Assembly (NCBI GenBank): GCA_964017045.1
Contig: OZ024802.1
Coordinates: 7,238,413 to 7,302,412 of the forward strand
DNA from: Omphiscola glabra
Lineage: Eukaryota > Mollusca > Gastropoda > Lymnaeidae
DNA: 64,000 nt
Direction of reading: 5' to 3'
Positions 1-15,000 of this stretch are shown here, one piece after another. Each line of letters begins with the position of its first letter. Within the stretch, counting starts at the first letter, position 1. The notes under the pieces are model-generated. The model searched no databases. It was given only the letters and a program-made list of their open reading frames with translations, and was not told the origin of the DNA. Made by a program: the position numbers and the translations under genes.

Positions 1-34
1 CTGATAAATTGGAAATAAGGCAGAAGATTCTTAC

Positions 35-76
35 TTGCTCTCTGTCTTGTTTACTTTTCTGAGAACTGGCTTGATG
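35..76 (-). CDS. Troponin I coding exon 11, inhibitory region
   Basis: This 42-nt exon completes Phe278 and encodes [13 protein letters not shown] plus two bases. The KP-x-L-(K/R)KV core is the actin- and troponin-C-binding inhibitory region. The gtaaga donor at 34 leads to exons outside the window, so the switch helix and C-terminus cannot be described. Confidence 0.93.
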
Positions 77-3000
77 CTGCAGTTTTTGTCAAGGAAAAAA
101 GAACATGTTTTAACATTTAATAAATTGCAAAATGGGAGAATAAATAAAATGCAGTTTACATTTTTATAACTTATTCAAAAGAAACTAAACTTTTAAAATC
201 ATTGTCGACATTGTTGAATATTGTTATAAATATTTTAATGCAATTTAAGGAAAGGCAGCGAATTAAAAAGTTACTGTAAATGTAGGTCTACAAACTTTGT
301 AAACAATTAATTTTAAATATAAATTTACATTACTTACAATTTGCCCTTGGTGTCATTTACTTTCAATGTCAGTTCATTAATCTGTTAAATTAAAGAAACA
401 ATTATTCTTAGAGCTTAATTAATTGTTGTTATAACAGTGTTTCAGAATTTTTATATCCTACTTTGAAATTTAAATTATATAGACTTACATAATTTTTGCA
501 AAAAAATGTTTTATTTTAGATGTTTATAATTACTTTTACTGGTATTAAATTTTTTAACCATTAGAGTTTCTGTGTAAAAAAAAACAACACATCAATACTT
601 TTACGAATTTTATAAAGTTAACTCCTTAATTCCTATTTAGATCTATTGTGTAATATGCTAGTTGCAAATGTACACCTGGTTCTTCACAAACTATTTTGTG
701 ATGCTACTGAAAGGTTACAGAATTTATATAATTTAAAGACCAATTATAATTTTAGATCAATAAGCACAAGTAGTGCACTATTTTATCTTTTGCTCTTACA
801 ATAATTTTTAAAATGAAAGGTGGAGCTCTGATGCACTTTATTTGAGAAACACTTAGAAAAACCCCCAAACAATTTCATATATATAAAATGTGTATTATTC
901 TGTAACCAATAACATGTAGAGTGTAAGCTGAAAAGGACAGAACTCAGTCTCATTATATGTTTCAGGAATTCATTTAGCAATGATTTATCTCTAGAATGAT
1001 TACATATCTATTGAAGTTTCAAGAATGACAACACATGACGCACCTCGAAATCTTGTTTGCGAATCTTGATCTCCCAGTCGTAGACCTCCTCCTCAAGGTT
1101 TGCAACCCTTTGGTGAAGATCTCTTACCAACTTCTGAAGATCAGCTGTAAGATTGTTATAATTTTTTTTTAAAGTTAATCTTTGATAAATTGAAATTCTA
1201 CAATACAACAAAGAAAGGATAAATGATAGCCTTCCAATATTTGAACCAAAAAAGCGCTTTTAAATTTGAAGCTATTCAACATCTCAATATTCATTGAATT
1301 GCAAACATCTTTACAAAATAAGAGATTATCATGTGTTTCTTTTCTAAAGATAGGCAAAAGTTAAAGGTTCTGCTTAACTCAGTGTATCTATTATGTTCAA
1401 GCTAAAGACGTGTAGTTTTAATCTACCTGAAGTCAAACTCAATTTTAACACATAAAAATGTTTTTCTAGACTGAAGGCCAAGAAAATTTTGTTATTGGAC
1501 TTAAGGTCCCTTAATTCATTGTCAAAAGTGCTCCGCAGGATGTTGGTACATGGAACTGCATCAACCTCCTAGACCCCAGTCCCTTGTCTGCTTGAGGTGT
1601 AACAAGGAGAAATTCCTTCCAACCAGTCCTATTATAAAAATTAAGAGGCATTGATCTAGGAGACATTTCCTCAACATTTTCTTACCCTGTACAAGGCCAT
1701 CCAACTTGAGGGGAGCAACTCTGTCATTGATAAATTTCTCTTTCTCGGCAGCTTTCTGCTTGGCCTCATTACGAAGGTCTTCAGCAGCCTTCTGCATAAT
1801 CAGTTTCTGTCATGGAAAGATTACATTTTAATCAGTAAAAAAAGCTTCAACTTTCAAACAAGTTTTTTTTAATAAATAAGAAATAACTTACATGCAAAAA
1901 GATTTCCAACAAGAAATTTTATTTCAGTCTCTTGAGAAGTGTGAATATGTAAATAGATTTTATCACATAATCAAATAATCCGAAAAATTTAACATGAGTT
2001 AACAATTTAGAAAAAAAAAAAAAGCAATCCACGAACATAGACATTTAATATGGGATTTTTATTACAATAATGATCTTAACAGGAACTGCCCATAAAATGT
2101 TTATCATACAAAATTTAATTGTAAGGAATTGAAAACATTTCGGGGTGGGGGAGAGAAGCAGATTAGATAACTTTTTTTTAAAGCTGTTGACTTTATCCCC
2201 ATGTTCTCTCCCTTTCCTGTATGCTGCTAGATTAATGTCACGTGATCTCTTTGTTTGCTCGTTTCAACTCTTACCTTGAGGAGCTTCTTCTTCTCAGCAG
2301 AGAGACCTCCAAGGCCTTTCCTCTTTCCCTTCTTCTTTTTCTTCTCCTCCTCTTCGGCCTTTACCCTGGCAGCCTGATGAGGTGAAATTAAATCAACAAA
2401 TTCATTTTTTGAAACAATTATAGGCTAGGCTGGAAGGCCATTTTTTCTGCTCTTTAGTATTGGTATACTCTCATCACATGGGCAGCCTACAGCTTTTAAA
2501 ATGTCTGTATAACATAATCTTATTTTATACTTTTTTGTCAAATGAAAAAGTTAAACGTTTTTTTAAAAAAGTAAAAAATGATTGCTATTTTCAGAAAAGT
2601 TACGATAAGGAAACTCGTTGATACAGAAAATAGATTAAATAATGTAAAAACATAGAAGAATTTAGTTTTAGTTGTAGTGTCTCAAATAAGGGAAATAATT
2701 ATTGTAAAGTCATAACATTTGGTTTAATTACAAAGTGGTTGTCTTTCCATTAATTAAAGCTATTATTTTATTGTATGATTACTATAGCCAAAACTAAAAT
2801 ATACACCATTCATCTCTAAACTTAACGTAAGTTGACGTAAGTCCTCATTTCTCAATAATCACCCCCTCCCTTTTTTTCCCCCCGCCCATGCATAAAATGT
2901 AAGCAAGTCGGACTTAATTATTATTCTCTGGTTATATCCCCCCCCCCCTTTTTCCATTTGCCAACACCACTAGAAACCAATTTTACCTGCATTGTGCAAG

Positions 3001-6000
3001 GTAAGCTGTTCTGGCCAAGAAACAGCAAGGGTTGGGGTGGTAGGGGGGGGGATATGGTGCTTCAGTTTCCCTGACATGACCTAGACACGCTCACAGCTCC
3101 GCATGTGGACTGACTATAAACTGCTGATATTGATATTTACCTACAATAATACTACGTGTCTGTGGTCCAGTTTGAAGAAGTCTTGCTCACGGACGGCACT
3201 TATCAGAGGCTGTGCTTATGTGTATAATATTTGCAATCGGTCAATATAAGAAACTGATTTAATGCATCTGATAACATCACATTGTGTCAAAATATTCTTT
3301 ATGAAAACGTTCTTTTCATTGCACCACTACCCTCTTGCGACTGTGAAAATCTGAGCACGTGAAATTACTTCTATGTTTGCTGATCATTTCATTCAAACGA
3401 ATAGCACAAAACGAATATCCTTTTTTTTTAGTTTTGTTTCATTTTTTTTTTATAGTTTTTTTTTCGTTTTTTTTAAAAGTTTTTTTTCTTAATTTTGGTA
3501 ATAATAAGCTTATGTTTGGATCTATTTTCTGTCATGTTTTCAATTTCCGTTGTTCACACCACTAAGATCGTCAGTGTAAAGAAACATTGAGACCATGCTA
3601 TTTTTAAAATAGGCCTACATTTAAATCTCTATCAAGAAAAAGTGATGAGCAAAAGTTTAACAAGAATCTGAATAGGAGATGGCGTAAATACTTTTACTCT
3701 TCTTAGCCGGGCCAATCAATCAATAAAACAATTGTCCACCGTTGAGTTTTTGTGGTTGTTTTTACATTTGAGAACCGCTGATGCAACAAAAGTGCTCGTT
3801 TCTAGAAGCACTTCCTAACATTCAAGATATCTCGAAGTTTGGCGGTTGATGTGTGAACCTGAGCCAAGAACGAGGCTGGGATCTGCCAACATTCCTCACG
3901 TGAAAACATCAACCTCAGTTTTCGCTCTTGTCTCCATGACAACAGGGTACATTTATACGCGCCTAGACATATCTTTTTCTTCAGGTGGGGAATATTTATA
4001 GAAAAAAAATATAGTAGCAAAGCAAAGTCACTGACGCCAGCAAAAACTGTTTTTCTGGTTTTTAAATGTACATATACTTTTAGGGGGTGGGGGTGCATAG
4101 TAACCATTGCTAGGCAATACAATTATGCAAAGCAAAAGCTATGAAAAGATATGGTCCGAAATTCATCTATTTTTTAAATATATAATAATGTCTCTTATAG
4201 GAGCACAGATACTAGGCCATTCCATTAAAGTTACCCATTATGTTCGCCACATTCATTTTAGCTCCGTGTGACGTCAAACTAAAAGATCTTGGTAAGTTGA
4301 AACGTAAACAAACCACAAGCCCCTGTCGTGATGTGAGATGTGTTGTAAGATCTAGCCCAACCGTTTGTTACCGAGCTGGAGATGTTAATCCATGTTGTTC
4401 GCTTAAATCCAGATTTAGCACGATAAAATGTGCTAGATAAACACAAAAGTAATTATTGTGTGTAGCAAAAAACTACGCCGCTCGTGCGCAAATTTGGCGT
4501 GGCGTACGGTGGGGCTCATCTAGAACGCCTTATACAAGTTTTTGTTTTTTCACTTCTTTTTTTAAAATGTTGAAAACTCTTCCTTTGGGAACATAGTTGT
4601 AGTTAAATTAAATATATGATTGCCGTTACTATGTTTACCTTCTAGGGATAATTTTACAAAATAAATAAAACAATAGAATTACATTTAAAACTTTTAAATG
4701 ATGTAAATCAGGATTACGACCTAAGATTGTGACCTTGGGATTATGACCTAGGATTATGACCTTAGGATTATATACCCTTAGCAGTGCCTACCTCCTCGGC
4801 CTCCATTCTGGCTCTCTCCTCGCGCTCCTCTTGTTCCTTGCGTCTCTGTTCTTCCTCCTGCAATAGTAGAGTGAGATGTCAGTACTTAGAACTGAACACA
4901 AACGTGAAATTATTTAATCTGCTCTTTCAAAACTGTTTGAAACTAGACTAAAATCCCAATGATTGCAATATCTGAGATTATGAAATGCTTTAGTAGTTAG
5001 TAGACTCAAAATGTTACAGTTGTGTGGGGCTACACTCTGTTCAGTGCCGGCTCAAAGTACCGGTAAGCTACAAAGCGGTTTTGACTACGAAAAACATGGT
5101 TCTTGACGGGTTCTTGAAAAGAAATTTGGCTCTCAAAATTTTTTTAATCGTCCTGCTGCTGATTTTTGGCGCTTTTGACTAATGAGTTTGCCGACCACTT
5201 TTGACTCATGAGTTTTCCGACCACTTTTGACTCATGATTTTTCCGACCACTTTTACTAGTGAGTTTGCCGACCATTGCCCTAGTTGCCAGCAACGGTAGG
5301 ACGGGTCGTGACTCTGTTCCAGGTTATTACCGACGCACGCAGTAATGGTTACGCCCATGATAAACAAAAATGGTGTCATAGAGAGTGGGAATCAAGTTTC
5401 GTAGTTGAGTCATAAAATCCAATACAAAAATATTACTTGTAAAACATTTTTAGTCATAGGCTGTGGACCACAAAGAGCTCCATAGAGTGGTGACTATGAA
5501 CCGGCTTGCATTCGCCCCTCCTTAAACCCCCCTCCCCAGGACTTGCGATTTGCATAGTTACGAATCGCTAGCATAGGGAGCGGCTTACAGAGCAGGTGTA
5601 GGATCACACAAAAGTGTTAGAGCTCCCCGTGATCAACAGATTGCATTTACCACTCTCCCACTTTTAGAAACAAAAATATAGACACATTTTAAAACAAAAT
5701 TAAAATAACATCGGCTGATATTAGTGATATTAAATATAAGGAAAGGGATGTTCGAAACATTGCCTGGTGTCAAATACAAGGAAAGGGATGTTTGAAATAT
5801 TGTTGCCACTAACATCGTCTATATTCTGGCTTCCAATACTTTATATAACCTATAGCAGGGCTTCAACACATAAATTCGGCACTGGTCACACAAGACATGA
5901 AAAGAAAATGGGGGAAAAAACCCCACCTAAGTTAAGTTCAAAAGTATTGTTAGCTTTGATAACCCTCATCCGAGTAAGTGTTTGTTCAAAAGTAGTGTTA

Positions 6001-9000
6001 GCTTTGATAACCCTCATCCGAGTAAGTGTTTGTTCAAAAGTAGTGTTAGCTTTGATAACCCTCATCCGAGTAAGTGTTTGTTCAAAAGTATTGTTAGCTT
6101 TGATAACCCTCATCCGAGTAAGTGTTTGTTCAAAAGTATTGTTAGCTTTGATAACCCTCATCCGAGTAAGTGTTTGTTCAAAAGTAGTGTTAGCTTTGAT
6201 AACCCTCATCCGAGTAAGTGTTTGTTCAAAAGTATTGTTAGCTTTGATAACCCTCATCCGAGTAAGTGTTTGTTCAAAAGTAGTGTTAGCTTTGATAACC
6301 CTCATCCGAGTAAGTGTTTGTTCAAAAGTATTGTTAGCTTTGATAACCCTCATCCGAGTAAGTGTTTGTTCAAAAGTATTGTTAGCTTTGATAACCCTCA
6401 TCCGAGTAAGTGTTTGTTCAAAAGTAGTGTTAGCTTTGATAACCCTCATCCGAGTAAGTGTTTGTTCAAAAGTAGTGTTAGCTTTGATAACCCTCATCCG
6501 AGTAAGTGTTTGTTCAAAAGTATTGTTAGCTTTGATAACCCTCATCCGAGTAAGTGTTTGTTCAAAAGTAGTGTTAGCTTTGATAACCCTCATCCGAGTA
6601 AGTGTTTGTTCAAAAGTAGTGTTAGCTTTGATAACCCTCATCCGAGTAAGTGTTTGTTCAAAAGTATTGTTAGCTTTGATAACCCTCATCCGAGTAAGTG
6701 TTTGTTCAAAAGTATTGTTAGCTTTGATAACCCTCATCCGAGTAAGTGTTTGTTCAAAAGTAGTGTTAGCTTTGATAACCCTCATCCGAGTAAGTGTTTG
6801 TTCAAAAGTATTGTTAGCTTTGATAACCCTCATCCGAGTAAGTGTTTGTTCAAAAGTAGTGTTAGCTTTGATAACCCTCATCCGAGTAAGTGTTTGTTCA
6901 AAAGTAGTGTTAGCTTTGATAACCCTCATCCGAGTAAGTGTTTGTTCAAAAGTATTGTTAGCTTTGATAACCCTCATCCGAGTAAGTGTTTGTTCAAAAG
7001 TATTGTTAGCTTTGATAACCCTCATCCGAGTAAGTGTTTGTTCAAAAGTATTGTTAGCTTTGATAACCCTCATCCGAGTAAGTGTTTGTTCAAAAGTATT
7101 GTTAGCTTTGATAACCCTCATCCGAGTAAGTGTTTGTTCAAAAGTATTGTTAGCTTTGATAACCCTCATCCGAGTAAGTGTTTGATATCATCCAGTCTTG
7201 TCAAGGTAAGACTAACTGGCCAATAAAGACAGTTTATTGGTGTTAAGGTATCATAAATATAAGTACTATAAATACAATTCGGATACTTCATTCACCTGTC
7301 TCTACTTAGAATTACAATCATTTCACATGGGCATTGTTGTGGAATAAAACTAAAACTTGATGCGATTGCTGAATCCATTGAAACCATTCCTCCTCATCTT
7401 TCTGACTTGGTAAAAAGCAAAGGAAATAACGTGTCTAGCCAAATGGAGCTGCTCTTTTGCACAATTACACATGTATTCTGCTCAACTTTATTTCTGCCAT
7501 AGAAACTTAACAAATCATTAGTACTACAGCTACAATGTGCACGCAATCAGCTTTGTGTTTACATTAGAGATGCTAAATAAACCTAGATCAATGTTGGTGC
7601 ATCGTGTCTTACAGTGAAGCACTAGGCGCCTTCAAATGAAAGAAAGTTTTGTCGTGCGTTATAATTATAATAATAAAGTCGGGCATATTTTAAACCAGGC
7701 GTGGGAAATATACGTCATTAAAGATGGTTGTTTAAACCCTGTTTTAGGCACTAGTAAAGAAATCATGGTTGGCTCTTAAATATATCAATAATTCCCGTGT
7801 GTGTTACTTCGTGTGAGGGGCTAGACGGACTAATAAGCTAGCGTGACAGTTTGCATCATAGTATTGATGACGCAATAAACATTCTCTTTTTTTTTCAAAG
7901 AATTACGATACTCTCCAACACACATAAACTAGCTCATATTTGCCCAGACGCCTTTGCGAAGGTAAACAAATTAGATCACAGATGGAATCAAACAAAATAT
8001 CCACACAACTCAATGGAGTTATTAAAGACTGTCCCATTTAAGTTATTAAAATGAAAGAAGTGCACTTAACAGCAACGGAGAAGATAAAAAAAAACGAATA
8101 ATCAATTATTTGTTTTTCCGAACAACGTGAAGTTAATTGAAAAACGCCGATGATTTGTCCTACCTTTCCTAAGGCTTGTACTTATTTCAGATCTATTTCC
8201 ACACCGATCTATGCTCGTGGCCAAATGCAAACAAACATGCAGGAAGGATACGAAGAGAACGCTCCAAGTCCAAGGATCGACACCGAAAGGAACGCGTCCC
8301 GAAAATACAGGAATCCCGTGCCAAACGAAATGGTATATCACCACACGGCACAAAGAAAATTGCCTAGCAACGTTTGTCTACAAGTAGTTTTCAACACAAG
8401 AGAGCTGTGCCATAAAAAACACACCAAAAACATGTAGAAGAAAAGGTGTAATGTTAACAACAACGAGTCTCAGACTTGTCAACGGGGTACGAACCTAAAC
8501 AGCTTTGTTGATGCTGTGAACTCAAATTAACCTGGCCGTTATTGTATTGCTGTTGTTTTCATTGACATGGGAGGTGGGGGGGGGGGGAATAAGAGACGGG
8601 TGGGGGTTTAGGGGTTTGTGGGTGGTACATGTTTCATGAACACCGATTACCTTAGAGTTTAGAGTCAACAACGTCCCCGAGTTTCGATGCCGAGGGTACA
8701 AACAAGTGATACAAACAAGTGGTACAAACAAGGGTTACAAATTAGTCCCACGTGTATCCAAGGGACATGAAACGCATTTTTTCCCTTCGAATATACAAAG
8801 GAGTTGTCTTTTCATTTTTTCATTGAAAATAAAACCCATTATGTCCATATCCCCCCCACACACCTACCCTCAATCATATTCCTATACACATACTAACATA
8901 AACACACACACACATACACTACCACAGACATACACACCTATAAATACACACATACCTACACAAACACACTAGAATACCATTACACACACACACACACATC

Positions 9001-12000
9001 TACATACGCAAACACACACACAACAAAGTAATCTACTAGGTAAAGATGCAAACAAAAGTAACACATAGACGACCAGTGAAAGTGTGTCATCAACTTAAGA
9101 TATCAGCCTTTAATATCTTTGTTTCGTGTTCAGTTACAGTGCAGAAGATAATGGGCTGTCCGGTTGGAACAGTTCGGTTAGAGCTCTGGGGCTGGAACAG
9201 TTTGGTTAGAGCTCTGGGGCTGGAACAGTTCGGTTAGAGCTCTGGGGCTGGAACAGTTCGGTTAGAGCTCTGGGGCTGGAACAGTTCGGTTAGAGCTCTG
9301 GGGCTGGAACAGTTCGGTTAGAGCTCTGGGGCTGGAACTCTTTTTCCAGAATTGAAAGCCCTGGCACGACATGCTGAGACAACTCTTGTCAGTTTTGAAA
9401 AAATGTTGGTTAGACGTCATTTTAGTTCTGACGCATTAACATTACAAATTAACATATCAGCCGAACCCTATATTTAATCCATTAAGAACATTCTGCATGT
9501 GAATGTGGCTTATGTAAGAAACATCATAGGGACATAATATCGCGCATATGTATGTAAATATGGAATGTGGGGTTTACATGGTGTTATACAGAAGAGTTCG
9601 ATTGATGTGAATGAGGTTCAAAGACCGAGTAAAATATACAACAGAATTGTATCCAATGCGTCGTAGAAGAGGTGGAAAGGGAGAGAACAAACTTGCGACG
9701 TTGACTTATGGCGTAACGTCTCCTCGTGTTTGTATTCACCTTGAGATTGGGGATGGGGTGGGGGGAGGGAGGTGCGAGTGTGTAACCATGGGAACACAAA
9801 TCCAAAACAAATGCTTTTGATCTCTAGAACAATTCGAGATTATGTTTCTTTTACGGTCACTGAGGGGAATGATCCGGGCGGGTGTTTTCTGACGCTGGTT
9901 CTAATCACCATGGTGACAGAGTCAGTGCAAAATATAGGGAGGAAAGATGGCGTGGGTCAAGGAGTCACACGAAGTTATGGAGCTGCATTGGGTTTTTTTT
10001 AAAAACAATAATTGCTAACTGTTGTTAATGTTCATATGATCTATGTACCCTCACCCCACACCACCTTAAAACATATCGTATTTATTTGTCTTCTATTATA
10101 TATTAGGGGTTATTGGGGGTTGGTGGGTGGGTGTGTGTTGAAGGGGTAGGGGCTGGAAGTTTACATGTGCTGACTCGGGAACGGTTAATGGGTTTACAAC
10201 TCACACACACCTTTTTTCAAAAACGTCCGTTTTTTAATTTAATTTTTTTCTGGGTTTAATTTTAAAAACGATCAAACTATACAGAATGTAAGAAGAAGAA
10301 GCAAAATCCTTTAAAAATTACTTTTAAATTGGGAATTTTATAGCTAAATAAAGGGTGGAGGAGGAGCAATAAAGCTTGTGTTAACTCTTTTGACCTACAT
10401 TCGTGTCAACGTTTTAGTGTGAAAAGATTCTGTACTGCTAGTACTGCTCGTTCGTCAAATTATTTCCATCCTGTCTTGTTTTCCGATAGCGTAACTGAAC
10501 ATTTTAATTGGCTTCCATATCATTTCAATTATGTCCTCACCATCTGATGCATCACTACAGCACTCAAGACATTTTTTAACGGAAAAACAATTTTTGAAAG
10601 TCTTCCCAGGCCACAGTGACACCAGGCAGGAGATCGCCTGGCTGTTAAAAAAACCCAACTCACGTAACGTTGTGTTTAAAGATAACTATAGTGTGCCTGA
10701 CCTTGACCTTCATAATGCATAAAATCGAGTAATATAAATTTTAAAAGTTTTAGAAATAGCGGCTTGAAATATCATTAGCAACAACTGATCCACTAGCCAG
10801 ATATCTTCGTATAAGAAAGTTACATTCTAACACAACGAATCTTATCAATCCCCCCACACACACATATACACAAATCGACAGTTAAAATGTAAGTTGTTAG
10901 AGTTGCCTACCTTTCTTCGTTTCTCCTCCTGTTGTTTTCTCTCTTCCTCCTGCCGCCTTTTTCGTTCGTCCTCCTGTCTCTGCCTCTCAGCCTCCTCTTC
11001 CTCTTGTTGTCTTCTTCTCCTCTCCGCTGCTTCTCTTTCGGCTGAGTCGTCTTCTTCAGCTGCAGGAGCGGACGATGTTTCCTGGAGTCGAAACAGTTTT
11101 TCTCTTATATGTGGTGTAATAGTTTTTTTCCCTTATAGAATGAGGTGGTGTAAAGTGTTTTCTCTCCAATGTGTGGGTGTAAAGTGTTTTCTCTCCAATG
11201 TGTGGGTGTAAAGTGTTTTCTCTCCAATGTGTGGGTGTAAAGTGTTTTCTCTCCAATGTGTGGGTGTAAAGTGTTTTCTCTCCAATGTGTGGGTGTAAAG
11301 TGTTTTCTCTCCAATGTGTGGGTGTTAAGTTTTTTTAAAAATAAATGTGTGGATGTAACGTGTTTTTTTTCTGAAATGTGTGGATGCAAAGTGTTTTTTC
11401 TTTCTAAAATGTGTGGATGCAAAGTGTTTTTTCTTTCTAAAACGTGTGGATGCAAAGTGTTTTTTCTTTCTAAAATGTGTGGATGCAAAGTGCTTTTTCT
11501 TTCTAAAATGTGTGGATGCAAAGTGTTTTTTCTTTCTAAAATGTGTGGGTGTAAAGTGTTTTTTTAAATGTGTGGGTGTAAATTGTTTTCTCTCAAATGT
11601 GATGATTTAAAATTATTTTCTCTTACACGCCTTTGAGGGTGTTTTCTGTAAAGGTGTGGTGTTATTCATGTTGAATAAGCAAATAATTTTTGGGGTTTTA
11701 ATTTCGAATGTATCTACATCAGCTGCTGGGTAGAAAACACAGTACGTGGTAATTGTTCTTTTTGCTGATGGTGCTGGTGGTGGTGTTGGTGATGGTAAAG
11801 GTTAGTAGTAGCTTACAGTTGATACATTTGTTGATGGTTAGTGCGAATACATTGATTTGTGCCTTGATATTGTGGCTGTGAAGTTGTTAACGAGACATGA
11901 AACAAAATACACAAGTACCAAATTGTTGTCATAGTACGTTATTAATATCATCGTCCTTAAAATCATTCACAAGAAACACATTAATGAACTCATAAATTTA

Positions 12001-15000
12001 ATCAAATACAAAAAAGGAAGGAAATAAAGTTAAAAATAATATTTAAAAAAATTAAAATAAAAACATTTTAATTTGTTCTTTTTAAACTGACGAAAATGTG
12101 ACTTTCTTAAAATGAAATCAAATGGTTTACAAATCTTATATTAAGATTAAAACATTAATAATATGATCTAATTTATCATTTGAAACCTTGAGAATCACAA
12201 TCACAACAAGACAATATTACAAATAAGCCATTCTTGAGACAAGCAGAAAAAGGTCAAGAAAAAAACAACGCAATAATTTTTAACGAATAGCTGAGTTTGG
12301 CTTACGATAAACTCGTCGAGTCAATAAGAACATCGTCTTAAATGTAAACAATAGAAGAATAGAAGCTCTCCCATAGACAAGGGCAGCATCTGACGACCAA
12401 ACAAGAAGACGGTAAAAATACGCTTTGAGTTGCGCATGCGCCCTTGCACACTTTCGTGCTTGTTCGATCACTACAACACGATAGTTTGACATGAAAGTTA
12501 GCAGATTTACCCCCAGAAAAAGGAATTCTAAAAATATTTATTATTATTGGAACCTGGTACCATTAGATGGAACTGAAACGAATTCTAAACATATTAATTG
12601 TCATCTGGTACCATTAGGGTTGACTGTTGAATTGCATCCGCTGACGTGAGTAATACATTCAGATATACATTCAGACTTACATTCAGACTTACATTCAGAC
12701 TTACATTCAGACACAATTCATCAGAAGTGCAACAACTCTTTATTTGACAGATTATTTAAATCAATAACATTTTTTTACCTTTTCTTCAAGAGATTAAAAA
12801 TAAAAATTAAATTGTAATATAAAATAACGATACCGAGAAAACACTGTAATAGCCTAATACTTAGTGAGAAGACACTGTAATAGCCTAATACTTAGTGAGA
12901 AGACACTGTAATAGCCTAATACTTAGTGAGAAGACACTGTAATAGCCTAATACTTAGTGAGAAGACACTGTAATAGCCTAATACTTAGTGAGAAGATACT
13001 TAAGTTGATTTCTCCAGTTGCACAGGGCCTCATTCGAACATGCTCAGACATTTACATCGAAAAAATTACATAGAGGAAAATGGAGTTGAAGTCAGGATAT
13101 AACTTTGAAGACATCCAATTTTATTTTTCCACCAATGGTCATCATATGGGTTGTCTGTTTTATAGTCGGTAACAATGTTACGACATTTACGGAAATTAAG
13201 ATATAAAATTTATTATATTAGTTTATTGAATATGATTGTGAAAAATGACCAGTGTTTGACCTCTTTTAACAAATACAACAACAACAAACAAACCAAAAAA
13301 AAAAAAAAAAAAAAACAGTGGCTGTGTTCCATGTTGTTATTAACTAAAAGAATTCTGTTAGAGATTACAGACGACATAGCTTTGTATCTTGTGAAAAGAT
13401 TACATTTCAGAATTGATTGTGGGGGGTGAGGAGGTCGAGGGGGAATGGCTTGTCAACAATTTTATTATAATTTTTATGATTAGAATGATCGACATTAAGA
13501 TTATTTGGTGGTTGTTTTCTAGAGGTGCCTTTAGGGACGTCATTAGGACAGGCGGATGGTCTATAGTATAACACAAGACGACGAGGAGGAGAACATTGAA
13601 AGAGATGCAATATCAACTATCTCAGGACCACCAAACAACGAGTGGTGAGGGGAGAAAACGAAGGGCACCGAGTCTGTCCGGCAAAGCTTGACCACAACAC
13701 AAATCTAAACTAGGCACGAGGAGATCACGTGCTCCCACAAACCTCTTCGGCAGGTTCTGGCTCTCTGGCGGCACGTGGTGCTTCTTCCTGTTTGTGTGAC
13801 GCCACGACGAGGGGAGAGAAGTTTCAAATGAGAAGCGGTTAATCAACAAAACAAAAATAAAATAAATTAAAAATAAAATAAGTAAAATAGCATTTTCATA
13901 CAACAGAAATTAAAATTATGATTTTCAAAAAATCCAAGCCATGAATAAATATTACATTAGCTTATATGAAAATACTCATAAGGCAAAAGTGATTTTATGA
14001 CAATGTTTGTTACTTAGTAGAAGAGATGTGCAGCAAGACATAGCAGTCTGTTATGTTTTTATGAATATAAATTGATGATGATTGCATACACTATATATAG
14101 CATTATTTAATTTTATTGAGTATCCATATACATGTAATTAGTAGCTAATTTAAGCCTGATTGAGCTGCGAATATATAGGTATAACGAAAGCCAGCATCCA
14201 TCAATGGTAATGCTAAAAATCTTATCAGTTATATAAATACAACATTTTGCTAAGTCATTCAATGCATATATATAAACATAAATGTATATACATGTATTAT
14301 ATATTGATACATAATAACATTCATACTATGTTTGAACTAAGCGGCCAATGCTCACGACTAGTGTTACAAAACAGAGCTTTATATATGTGGGAGGGGGCTT
14401 GGGGGAGCTAAAAATGAAAGTGAGGATTTAAATATACATAAAATAATTTGGGAATGTCGGTCGGACAACTTAACCCCGTTGTTTTGTTCTGTACATGCAT
14501 CTAAGAGAGGGTTTGATTATATGACATCCACATATGTAATTACACATACAGAAGATATGCTCTACACATAAGTAATTGCATCTAGAGCTTTCACTAGATA
14601 AGGATCAATAACTGACCGAGTAACGTTACGTGTATTGTCTAGAACAGTGCTACTCAAAGTGGTGGTCCGCGGAGCGGTGCCGGTCCGTGGGCCATCATCC
14701 GCCGGTCCTCAGAAGTTTTCAAGAAAACTCATTTCGCTTCCACGTCAGTACAAGAAAAATAGTGCACCGGTCCCTGGTGCAATGGAACAATTCCTGCCGG
14801 TCCACCATACTAAAAAGTTTGAGAAGCACTGGTCTAGAATGTATATGTGTGGAGAAATGTGTGTTGTGTTATAGTCATGTGTAGTGTGTAGAATTTATAT
14901 GTGTGGAGAAATGTGTGTTGTGTTATAGTCATGTGTAGTGTGTAGAATTTATATTTGTGGAGAAATGTGTATTGTGTTATAGTGATGTGTAGTGTGTAGA

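Larger units (their letters stand above)
382..4791. other. Troponin I introns 6-10, mostly plain AT-rich DNA
   Basis: The gaps 382-1043, 1145-1685, 1807-2274 and 2374-4791 hold AT-rich sequence with T and A homopolymers, a C tract near 2939-2950 and a short GACCTTA-type tandem repeat at 4726-4775. I saw no further exon, RNA gene or transposon. Confidence 0.6.

Noticed and set aside
5767..7226. Open frames of 414-472 codons on both strands
   Set aside because: They are the 48-bp minisatellite read through; the unit length is divisible by three and stop-free in several frames.
8150..8437. Plus-strand frame rich in Arg/Lys/Ser ([15 protein letters not shown])
   Set aside because: Opposite to the gene strand, no start context or splice pair that makes a convincing exon, and no recognised domain.
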